From the IMG/VR virus record IMGVR_UViG_3300047369_000061, positions 1 to 33,696 of that record: a stretch of 33,696 nt of DNA; one strand, 5' to 3'. The notes beneath the pieces were generated by a model. It had not been told where the DNA came from. It searched no databases and saw only the letters and a program-made list of their open reading frames with translations. Positions 1-8,449 of the stretch are shown piece after piece (within the stretch, counting starts at the first letter, position 1; each line of letters starts with the position of its first letter). The translations under genes were made by a program, and so were the position numbers. Origin of the DNA: a virus.

Positions 1-1199
1 TCACAAATGTATCTAACTTCTTCGATGGAAGAGGTTATGTAATTACAGACGAATTTAAAGTATACAAATGTTTAAGAACAGGTGTTGATTCAAATGGTGC
101 AACTATAAATTCTACAGTTAAACCAATAACTATTTCAACAACAGTTCCTGAAGTGACCGCAGATGCAAATGCATCTTTAGGATATATGTGGAAATTTATG
201 TACTCAGTTACCGCTTCAGATGTTATTAAGTTTGTCACTAACGACTTTATACCAGTAAAATCACTTGGTGCTAAATCTGCTGTAGTAGGTTCTGGTACAA
301 ATGGTGGGTTTGGTTCAACTGCTGATGATGATGGTTCTGCTCAATGGGATGTTGAAAACGCTGCCGTAGACGGCGCAGTTTATCATTATGTCGTAACCGC
401 TGCCGGTTCTGGTTACACAAGTGGTTCATCAAATACATTTACAGTTAATGTTCCTGTACAGGGAGATGGTTCTGGTGCAGAAGTCACTTTAAGTTTCGTT
501 TCAGGTAATTTAAAACAAGCATATCATCGTTCTGGTACTAGTTATTGGGGAACAGGTTATAAAAGAGCATCATTACCTACATTAGACTCCAATGTTTCAG
601 GTATTGCAGGTGGTTCAGGTGCTACAGTTCATATTATAATGTCGCCAATTAATGGTCATGGTGCTAACCCTATCGAAGAAATGGGTGGTAACTATGCAAT
701 CGTAAACTCTAGATTAGAGTTTGGTGAAGGTCTTGATGGTGGGTTTAGTGATTTCCCAACAGACAATGACTTCAGAAGAATTGGTCTTATTAAGAATCCA
801 GTAAAAGCATCATCTGGTGCTGTTTCTGGAGATGCAACAATGACTGCAACAAATATGTTGACAGTTGATAATGCTTCTTCAATTAATGTTGATGACTTAC
901 TTACAGATGCTTCATCTGAATCAGCAACCACTGCTAAAGTAAGAGTTGTATCTAAGACAAGTAATACTCTAAAAACCTTACCTGTTGCTAATTCAGGTGG
1001 CGAATATATCGCATTTGCAAATGATGATGAAGTCTATAAAGCTGGCACAAAAGTTGCTGATGTTACCGCATCTGGTGTCTCTTCTGCTCATCCAGAAATG
1101 CAAAGATTTACAGGTCAAATTCTCTATGTTGAAAATAGAGGCGCAGTTTCAAGAGCCGCTGACCAAATTGAAGATATTAAACTAATTATTGAAATGTAA
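1..1199 (+). CDS. gp8: Baseplate wedge subunit gp8 (5' truncated)
   Basis: This is the C-terminal part of a T4 gp8-like baseplate wedge protein, a structural component of the contractile tail baseplate. The frame is open from base 3 with no start codon of its own, so the gene begins left of the window; about 398 residues are visible. Family-like signatures are an early GRGYVITDEFKVYKCL stretch, then WKFMYSV with KFVTNDFIPV, and a later SPINGHGANPIEEMGG followed by DNDFRRIGLI. The GHG and EMGG region is what I recognise from gp8. Between these lie one or two Gly-rich modules with GSGYTSG and GTGY motifs, which look like an insertion absent from T4 gp8 (334 aa). A GTG at 153 is in frame but is internal. 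The gene is followed directly by a terminator. Confidence 0.8.
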   Translation, partial: TNVSNFFDGRGYVITDEFKVYKCLRTGVDSNGATINSTVKPITISTTVPEVTADANASLGYMWKFMYSVTASDVIKFVTNDFIPVKSLGAKSAVVGSGTNGGFGSTADDDGSAQWDVENAAVDGAVYHYVVTAAGSGYTSGSSNTFTVNVPVQGDGSGAEVTLSFVSGNLKQAYHRSGTSYWGTGYKRASLPTLDSNVSGIAGGSGATVHIIMSPINGHGANPIEEMGGNYAIVNSRLEFGEGLDGGFSDFPTDNDFRRIGLIKNPVKASSGAVSGDATMTATNMLTVDNASSINVDDLLTDASSESATTAKVRVVSKTSNTLKTLPVANSGGEYIAFANDDEVYKAGTKVADVTASGVSSAHPEMQRFTGQILYVENRGAVSRAADQIEDIKLIIEM

Positions 1200-1203
1200 T
1201 ATA

Positions 1204-1225
1204 GGGAGTTTAACTCCCCCTTTTT
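1204..1225 (+). terminator. Rho-independent terminator after gp8
   Basis: GGGAG at 1204-1208 pairs with CTCCC at 1214-1218 around a TTTAA loop. The arms extend to a perfect GGGAGTT/AACTCCC inverted repeat. Two C and five T follow (1219-1225). It begins five bases after the gp8 stop codon and separates gp8 from the 2328-aa gene. Confidence 0.85.
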
Positions 1226-1236
1226 ACATTCTTAAA

Positions 1237-1257
1237 TTTAAAGAAGATTAAACTATG
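1237..1257 (+). promoter_or_regulatory. Start-site hairpin of the 2328-aa gene
   Basis: TTTAA (1237-1241) and TTAAA (1248-1252) form a short perfect inverted repeat. The loop AGAAGA is the only Shine-Dalgarno-like purine run before the ATG at 1255. The stem is weak and AT-only. It is listed because the same layout recurs before several genes in this window. Confidence 0.3.
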
Positions 1258-4200
1258 TCAGAAAAAACAGACTTAAATATATCACCATACTACGATGACT
1301 ACAATGAGGATAACAATTATCACAAAGTACTCTTCAGAGCAGGTAGACCCCTACAGGCAAGAGAACTAACTCAGTCACAATCAATCTTACAAAACCAAAT
1401 ACAAAAATTTGGTAGTCACATGTTCAAAGAGGGTTCGATTGTCAATGGTGCAGAGACAGACATCGATATGGATGTCGAATATGTTAAAGTCGAGGCAACT
1501 AATCCTAACTCTACTGGAACAGCTGATGTCGCTACATATCTAAGTGGTTTCACAGGTAAACTAATTCAAGGAGAGACAACTGGAGTCGTTGCAGAGATAG
1601 TAAAAACAGTTGCATCTACAGGAACAGATTTAGCAACTATTATTGTAAGATATTTACAACATGGTACAGACGAAACTGCAACAACAAATCCTTCAGAAAG
1701 ATTTAGTCCTTCTGAAGAGATAAGTGAAGTTAATGTTAGTGCCGCTGGTGCAATAACCACTGCATCAAATAACAATGAATTCAAAGTAGCTGCACTTGGT
1801 CTTTCACCAGTCGGCCGTTCATCTATTGCAAGTATAAATGAGGGTGTTGTATTCTTAAGAGGATACTTCGTCAAAGTAGATGCACAAACAATTGTATTAG
1901 AAAAGTATAATGGTAAACCTTCTTATAGAATTGGTCTAGACATTGTAGAAGAACTTGTTGGTTCTGGCACTGATACAACTCTACTAGACAATTCACAAGG
2001 AACAACAAATGAAAACGCTGCTGGTGCAGATAGACTTAAGTTCACATTAACACTTGCTAAGTTCGCACTAACTGCTACAACAGATACAAACTTTGTAGAG
2101 TTGGGAAGAGTTAGTAATGGTGTTATAGAATTAGAAGTAAAAAGACCAGTATACAATCATATAGAAAACACACTTGCACAAAGAACATTTGATGCGAATG
2201 GTGATTTTGTAATACGACAATTCACACATTCATTTAGAGAACATTTACTAGACGGATTCAATAGAGGATTCTATGAAGCGTATCAAGGTGGAGATGAGAG
2301 TCAATTTGTTATGCAAGTCTCTCCTGGTAAAGCATATGTTAAAGGTTACTCTATTGATAAAACAGGCACAACGAATTTAACATTAAACAAGGCAAGAACA
2401 ACAGAGGCGCTTACAAACGCAAACACACCTGCAAGACTAGGAAACAAATTAAGAATTAAAGATTCACATGGTCAACCAGAGTTTGGTGATTCTACAAATA
2501 CAGAATCATATAAAGCAATTCAACTATTTGATAAGGCAACTGCAACACCAGGCACACTTAATGCATATGCAGGCACTGGATCAACAACAACAGTTGGTCA
2601 TATCGGTTTTGCAAGAGTAAGAAACATTGACGAACACTCAACTGCTTTTGAAAATCTATATCTATTTGATATCAAGATGTTCACAATGTTAAGTACTACA
2701 GTTGCGACAAACAACTTCAAAGTTGGTGATAAAGTCACAGGTTCAGCATCTGGCGCAGTAGGTATTGTTGCATATGCAGATACTACAAACAATCATATTA
2801 TGGTACATGATGTTGTTGGTACATTCAAAACAACAGATACCCTTTCACTAAAGGGACAAGGTACATGCGGTACGATTATAGTCAATGCTGGAAGTTTTGT
2901 TTCAACTACTCCATATATAATAACGGAACTTGGAAACACAACTCAAGCACAGTGGAATACGGCCGCAGGCACTTCTGGTCAGACATACGCAGTAGGTTCT
3001 ACTTTCACGGCTGCAGCTGCAGGAACTGGAACAGGTAAAGTAAAAGTAGATTTTAGTATTACTGCTGTTCGTAGTTTTCAAGTAGAAGATGCAAGAAGTG
3101 TTGGTCAAACTAAGTCTTCTGAAACAACAGGAACACAAAACTTTACTGCCAATATTGCATTAGACAACGACAAAGTTATATCGGGTCTAACAACAATAAC
3201 TAGTACAGCTTTAACAGGTGTTGGTACTGATTTCTTGACTGAACTAAGAAAGGGTGATATAGTCTTAGATGGTAATGGTGCTGAACAACTTATTGCATCC
3301 GTGACAGACAATTCAAATGCAACACTAGTTGCTGCCGGAACTAACATTAAACAAGTTGGACTACTCAGACGAAGAGCAAAACTTTACAATCAAGACCAAT
3401 CTTCTACAGTATTTGCATTCCCTAGAGACCATGTAAGTAAATCAACACCTACAGAGATTACAGTTAAGTATCAAAAAGAATTTGAAGTTGGTACTTCTGG
3501 TGAGATAACACTCACAAAAGAATCAAACGAATCATTTGAACCAACAAACAACGACAACTATCAGTTCGCAATTGTCAAAGAAGCGACAGGAAGTCCAACA
3601 AGAGCTAATGGTGTAGTATTAGGAGGCGATGATGTCTCTTCAGTCAATACATCATCTGGTGAAGTTGTATTGGGTGCAGCTGCTGACGATGGTGCAATCG
3701 TAAGGGCGACATATACAGTTAGTGTCACTAACCCAACATCGAAATCAAAGAACTTAAGAGAGTTTCGTGCATTAAGATTCACTAAGAACGATGCACATGC
3801 AGATAATCCATTCTATGGTACTGCATATGACCACAAAGAACTATCTCTTGGTGTTTCAGATGTATACAAAATCAGAGGCATATTTGAGGCAGTTCCAGGA
3901 ACAGATACAAGTGGTGTTGCAACACCACCAAATGCAGTTATAACTCTAACATCTGGTACAAGTACAACAGGAAATATAATTAAAGGTGCTACAACAGGTG
4001 TTCGTGCTAAACTTATGAAGTTTACTGATACGCAAACATGTTATTTTTACTACTTAGGAACCGAAAAGTTTACCGCAGGCGAAACAGTAGTAGATGAAAC
4101 AACAGGTGGAATTGCAACCATAACATCATTAGGAGTTCAATCTCCTGAAATAACAAATAGATACTCTTTAGACAATGGTCAAAGAGATGGTTATTATGAC

Positions 4201-7200
4201 CACGCAAAACTTATTTTAAAACAAGGACAGACAACACCAAATAATCAAATAACAGTATTATTTGATATGTTTGTAGGTGGTTCTGGTGATTTCTATGATG
4301 TAAATTCATATACAAATAGTATTTCATATAAAGACATTCCTAACTTCTCACCAAACAAAGTAGACTTGGGTGGTTTTGAACCAGATGGACAATTTGAACT
4401 TGCAGATGCAGTAGACTTTAGACCATCAGTTGGTCAACTATTTGGTAATGCAGATTTAGTTAGTCAGAGTTATGTATTCAATATTGCAAGTATATTAGAT
4501 GTATCAGACTACAGTAGTGGTGATGGTACAGGTCACTTAATATCTCCATTTGCATATGAAGCAAGAAGTTTTGAATCCTCTAGAGATAATCTATTAGGAG
4601 TATCTACTGCTGATATTACGACAGCACATTCATCATATTCAAGATGTCCTTTGCCAACATCAATGATTAAGTCAAACATAGAGTTCTATGTGCCTAGAAT
4701 CGATAAAGTATTCTTACATAGAAGTGGTAAATTCGAAGTTGCACAAGGTAATCCGACCTTAACACCACAAAGACCAAATTCAATTGATGATTCTTTAGAA
4801 ATGTTCGAATTGTTTATACCTGCATTTACAAGAAATGTAAAACAAATACAAGTAAAAACAAAAGACTACAGAAGATTTACAATGGGCGACATTGGTAAAA
4901 TCAATCAGAGAGTCACAAACTTAGAAAGAATTACTGCATTGTCTTTATTAGAGAAAGACACACAAACAAAACAGATATTAGATGCACAAGGTTTCGATAG
5001 ATTCAAATCTGGTTTCTTAGTAGATAACTTCAGAGGTCACAAAATTGGTGATGTATCTCATCCTGATTATCATGTTGGTATAGATACTAAATTGGGACAA
5101 TTAAGACCAGAATCAGTATCAAACTTCTTTGATATAGAATTAAATGCATCTGGTTCAACTGGTTATCAGCAGACTGGTGATTTAATTACATTACCTTACT
5201 CACAAGTATCATATGTAAATCAGGATAAGGCATCTAGACATGTCAATGTTAATCCATATCATGTATTTGCATTTATAGGTAATGTCAAATTAACTCCTGG
5301 TTCTGATATATGGAATGATACAGAACAATTACCAGAAGTTAGAATCAACAGAGAAGGAAACTTTGACGCTGTTCTTGCAGAGAATCAAAACTCACTTGGA
5401 ACAATATGGAATAACTGGCAGACAACATGGGTTGGTGAACCAACCGTAGTTAGTTCTTCAGTAGATGCAGCTGTTCCTGGCAATTGGTCTGGTGACCCTG
5501 CTCAAGGTGGTGAATGGGTTCAAGGTACAATCATAACAACAGAGATTACCGAAACACCAGAAATTCAATCAAGACAAGGTGTTAATACTTCAGTAGTTGA
5601 AGACTTTGTAGAAACAAGAAATGATAGAGTTGTTAGTGTCAGTGTTATACCTTTCATTAGAAGTAGAGAGATAACAGCAGTAGGAACTAACTTAAAACCA
5701 AACACAAAACACTTTGTATACTTTGATGGTATCAGAGTAGATGGTTATGTCACACCTAGTAGTGCTGACTTCTCACAAGACGGAACAACAAACAAGGGTG
5801 TTGGAATAAAAACAAATGGTAATGGTAAAGTAGAATGTAAGTTCTTAATACCTAATGACAACTTCCAAAGATTCCCAACAGGACAAAGAGAATTAAAGAT
5901 AACATCTCAGTCATCGAATCAAAGTAATCCAGATTCAATGGGTGCAGAGATTTATCAAGCACAAGGTCTCTTAAATAGTTCACAAACAGAAATAGTATCT
6001 ACTAGAAATGGTAGAGTGGTGACAGAAAGATTATCAGGCGAAAGAACAATTACAAGAAGAGGTGAAAGATTAAATGTGACAGGAGATGGTTCATTACCAC
6101 CCCCACCACCACCTATTGCGCCGCCTCCACCAATACCACCGACACCACCACCTATGCCACCAACTCCGGTATATGTGCCAGTGCCGAATCCGGTGCCTGT
6201 GCCTGTGCCAGTCCCTGTACCAGTTCCGGTACCTGTGCCTGTGCCTACACCGCCGGTGCCTGTTCCTGTACCACCTCCTGTACCATTACCTCCAAGGTTC
6301 CCACCCGCTGATTTAATGGTTCTTCCAAGAGAAGACAGAAGAATATTTGACTTTGATATTCCAGCAGAACCAAGAGGTTGGCAAGACCCATTAGCAGAAT
6401 CATTCATGGTAGAATCTGATGGCGGTATGTTCCTAACATCTATAGATGTATTCTTTAAGAGTAAGGCAACTAGTTTACCTGTATCAGTAGAAATCAGAAA
6501 TATGATAAATGGATATCCAGGACAGACAACTATACCATTCTCAATTGTGACAAAGAATCCAGATGAAGTCAATACTTCAGATGATGGTTCATCCGCAACT
6601 ACATTTACATTTGAGTCACCTGTATACCTAGAAGACAAACATGAATATTGTTTTGTTGTGTATACTAACTCAACAGATTACGAGTGTTTCATTTCCAGAA
6701 TGGGCGAAACAGATTTAATTACTGGACAGACAATATCAGGACAACCATACGCTGGTTCATTGTTCATGTCTCAGAACGCATCTACATGGACAGCAGAACA
6801 AACAGATGACTTGAAGTTTAATATGAGAGTCGCTAAGTTTAATACAACTACAGCTGCAAACATCGTGTTTAACAACGCACATTTACCACCTAAGAAATTG
6901 CAGAATAATTCAATAGAAACTTTTTCTAATCAATCATTCTTTAGAGTATACTCTTACTCACATGGTATGTACGACAATCAATCGAATGTTGTTATATATG
7001 GCGTAGAAGGAGATAAGAAGAATGGTGTATTAACTGTAGCAGGTTCAACAACAGGAACTCCAACTGCTGGTACATATAACAATAGTGGCGCCAATTGGGA
7101 TTCCACAGGATATACCTACAGTGGTACTGGTACAGGACTTAAGATTGATACAATAACAGTTAATAGTGGAAATCAAATTAGTTCAGTGACAATCAAAGAC

Positions 7201-8241
7201 CCAGGTGTAGGTTATACTGCAAACGAATCTATCACTATTAATAACTATGATGGTTCAAACAATGCAACTATAACATTATCAAGTGTTGGAGATACATTGG
7301 GTGGTTTCCCTGTAGATTCAATTAATAAAGTATTCAGTAGTATCAATAATTATGGTATCGACTCATTTGCATGTACACCAGACTTATCATCATATCACTT
7401 ATCATATACCAATGCAGTTGAATCAACTATTGCTGGTGGTGACCAAGCATATGCAACTACTAACATGTACTATGATGTATTGCATACAATGATACCTTCT
7501 TTAACATATAAAGACACAACATTATTGTCAAGTGTTAGAAGAACAGGAACTAATTCACCTGAAGATAATAATTTAGATTCAACATTTACATTACGCTCAA
7601 AGAATGAATTCATTACATTAAATGACAATAACTATTTCGAAAGACCTAGTATTATCGCATCGAGTATTAATGAATCAGAAGAACAGACTGGTGGCACAAA
7701 TAATAAATCATTTGAATGTAGATTACAGTTTACTAGTGCTAACCAGAACTTATCTCCAGTAATTGATATTGGTACGATTGGTTGTTTGGGTATCATGAAT
7801 AGAATCAATAATATTGATTCTGCTAATGACCTACCTGGTGGTTCAACTGGTTCTATGATTCATGTGCCTTCAACTGAACCAGATGGCGATAATAACGCCA
7901 TGGTCTATATCACTAGAAAAGTGAATCTTAAGAATCCTGCAACTACATTGAAAGTTATTGCAGATAACTATAGACCACCTGAATCTGATTTAAAATTCAT
8001 GTTTAAGATATTAAAGAATGACGAGACAACACCTATCGATGACTTAGGGTTCGAATACTTCAATGGAGATGGAGAACCAGATGTGGTGACCGAAAAAGAT
8101 GCAAGAAACTTTAAAGAGTATGAATATACTGCTGAAGGTTTACCAGAGTTCACAGGTTTTGTAGTTAAGATAGTTGGTCAATCAAGTAATACTTCGATTG
8201 TACCACTAGTGACTGCATTGAGGTGTATTGCTCTTGCGTAA
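1255..8241 (+). CDS. Giant virion structural protein with DUF4815-like N-terminus
   Basis: A 2328-residue structural protein, probably tail or baseplate associated, given its place just after gp8. The N-terminus (about residues 10-70: SPYYDDYN, RAGRPLQARELTQSQSILQNQI, FKEGSIVNGAE) matches what I know of DUF4815 proteins of marine T4-like phages. Several small beta modules with a GxxTGV or GDKVTGSASGAVG pattern occur in the first 1000 residues. A Pro-rich linker spans residues about 1615-1684, largely Val-Pro dipeptides. It is followed by DPLAESFMVES and an FFKSKATSLPVSVEIR domain that recurs in phage structural proteins. A GVGYT module lies near residues 1955-2015. There is no signal peptide. 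The ATG at 1255 follows the gp8 terminator. Family assignment is from memory; the exact baseplate position is unknown. Confidence 0.75.
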   Translation: MSEKTDLNISPYYDDYNEDNNYHKVLFRAGRPLQARELTQSQSILQNQIQKFGSHMFKEGSIVNGAETDIDMDVEYVKVEATNPNSTGTADVATYLSGFTGKLIQGETTGVVAEIVKTVASTGTDLATIIVRYLQHGTDETATTNPSERFSPSEEISEVNVSAAGAITTASNNNEFKVAALGLSPVGRSSIASINEGVVFLRGYFVKVDAQTIVLEKYNGKPSYRIGLDIVEELVGSGTDTTLLDNSQGTTNENAAGADRLKFTLTLAKFALTATTDTNFVELGRVSNGVIELEVKRPVYNHIENTLAQRTFDANGDFVIRQFTHSFREHLLDGFNRGFYEAYQGGDESQFVMQVSPGKAYVKGYSIDKTGTTNLTLNKARTTEALTNANTPARLGNKLRIKDSHGQPEFGDSTNTESYKAIQLFDKATATPGTLNAYAGTGSTTTVGHIGFARVRNIDEHSTAFENLYLFDIKMFTMLSTTVATNNFKVGDKVTGSASGAVGIVAYADTTNNHIMVHDVVGTFKTTDTLSLKGQGTCGTIIVNAGSFVSTTPYIITELGNTTQAQWNTAAGTSGQTYAVGSTFTAAAAGTGTGKVKVDFSITAVRSFQVEDARSVGQTKSSETTGTQNFTANIALDNDKVISGLTTITSTALTGVGTDFLTELRKGDIVLDGNGAEQLIASVTDNSNATLVAAGTNIKQVGLLRRRAKLYNQDQSSTVFAFPRDHVSKSTPTEITVKYQKEFEVGTSGEITLTKESNESFEPTNNDNYQFAIVKEATGSPTRANGVVLGGDDVSSVNTSSGEVVLGAAADDGAIVRATYTVSVTNPTSKSKNLREFRALRFTKNDAHADNPFYGTAYDHKELSLGVSDVYKIRGIFEAVPGTDTSGVATPPNAVITLTSGTSTTGNIIKGATTGVRAKLMKFTDTQTCYFYYLGTEKFTAGETVVDETTGGIATITSLGVQSPEITNRYSLDNGQRDGYYDHAKLILKQGQTTPNNQITVLFDMFVGGSGDFYDVNSYTNSISYKDIPNFSPNKVDLGGFEPDGQFELADAVDFRPSVGQLFGNADLVSQSYVFNIASILDVSDYSSGDGTGHLISPFAYEARSFESSRDNLLGVSTADITTAHSSYSRCPLPTSMIKSNIEFYVPRIDKVFLHRSGKFEVAQGNPTLTPQRPNSIDDSLEMFELFIPAFTRNVKQIQVKTKDYRRFTMGDIGKINQRVTNLERITALSLLEKDTQTKQILDAQGFDRFKSGFLVDNFRGHKIGDVSHPDYHVGIDTKLGQLRPESVSNFFDIELNASGSTGYQQTGDLITLPYSQVSYVNQDKASRHVNVNPYHVFAFIGNVKLTPGSDIWNDTEQLPEVRINREGNFDAVLAENQNSLGTIWNNWQTTWVGEPTVVSSSVDAAVPGNWSGDPAQGGEWVQGTIITTEITETPEIQSRQGVNTSVVEDFVETRNDRVVSVSVIPFIRSREITAVGTNLKPNTKHFVYFDGIRVDGYVTPSSADFSQDGTTNKGVGIKTNGNGKVECKFLIPNDNFQRFPTGQRELKITSQSSNQSNPDSMGAEIYQAQGLLNSSQTEIVSTRNGRVVTERLSGERTITRRGERLNVTGDGSLPPPPPPIAPPPPIPPTPPPMPPTPVYVPVPNPVPVPVPVPVPVPVPVPVPTPPVPVPVPPPVPLPPRFPPADLMVLPREDRRIFDFDIPAEPRGWQDPLAESFMVESDGGMFLTSIDVFFKSKATSLPVSVEIRNMINGYPGQTTIPFSIVTKNPDEVNTSDDGSSATTFTFESPVYLEDKHEYCFVVYTNSTDYECFISRMGETDLITGQTISGQPYAGSLFMSQNASTWTAEQTDDLKFNMRVAKFNTTTAANIVFNNAHLPPKKLQNNSIETFSNQSFFRVYSYSHGMYDNQSNVVIYGVEGDKKNGVLTVAGSTTGTPTAGTYNNSGANWDSTGYTYSGTGTGLKIDTITVNSGNQISSVTIKDPGVGYTANESITINNYDGSNNATITLSSVGDTLGGFPVDSINKVFSSINNYGIDSFACTPDLSSYHLSYTNAVESTIAGGDQAYATTNMYYDVLHTMIPSLTYKDTTLLSSVRRTGTNSPEDNNLDSTFTLRSKNEFITLNDNNYFERPSIIASSINESEEQTGGTNNKSFECRLQFTSANQNLSPVIDIGTIGCLGIMNRINNIDSANDLPGGSTGSMIHVPSTEPDGDNNAMVYITRKVNLKNPATTLKVIADNYRPPESDLKFMFKILKNDETTPIDDLGFEYFNGDGEPDVVTEKDARNFKEYEYTAEGLPEFTGFVVKIVGQSSNTSIVPLVTALRCIALA
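6097..6306 (+). repeat. Pro-Val dipeptide-encoding low-complexity tract
   Basis: This stretch encodes residues 1615-1684 of the 2328-aa protein: first a poly-Pro block, then a long alternating Val-Pro run, then mixed Pro. Codons vary (cct, cca, ccg, ccc; gtg, gtc, gtt, gta), so it is not a simple DNA microsatellite. A polyproline-II rod joining the two halves of the protein is the likely role, by inference. Confidence 0.85.
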
Positions 8242-8449
8242 GATAGTACATAAAGTGGAAGGATTTTCAGACCTAATTAGGGATGAATCCTCTCATGCCA
8301 TTATCAATACTAACGAAGAACAGTATAGGTTGACAATGAGAAGAAGAGAGTTTTTAAAAACTCAAAAGAATGAAATAAATACTCTTAAGAAAGAGGTAAC
8401 AGAAATTAAAGACTTATTAAAAGATATAGTAGAGAAATTACATGGCTAA
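8228..8449 (+). CDS. Small conserved phage protein with C-terminal coiled coil
   Basis: About 64-73 residues, depending on the start. No ATG lies near the front: in-frame options are TTG at 8228 (overlapping the previous gene by 14 bases), TTG at 8234, or GTG at 8255. The first in-frame ATG, at 8336, would remove the conserved front. The core GFSDLIRDESSHAIINTNEEQYRL resembles a short protein I associate with T4-like phages (pattern RD.xS.AIINT). The rest, from MRRREFLKTQ onward, is a charged Leu-spaced helix with KNEINTLKKEVTEIKDLLKDI, a probable coiled coil. It overlaps the next gene by 8 bases, suggesting translational coupling. Function unknown; a structural or assembly role is plausible from position. 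Confidence 0.65.
   Translation: MLLRKIVHKVEGFSDLIRDESSHAIINTNEEQYRLTMRRREFLKTQKNEINTLKKEVTEIKDLLKDIVEKLHG

Noticed and set aside
5955-6638. 227-aa minus-strand frame rich in GTGTG
   Set aside because: It is the reverse complement of the Val-Pro tract in the 2328-aa gene, with no ribosome site and no conserved features.
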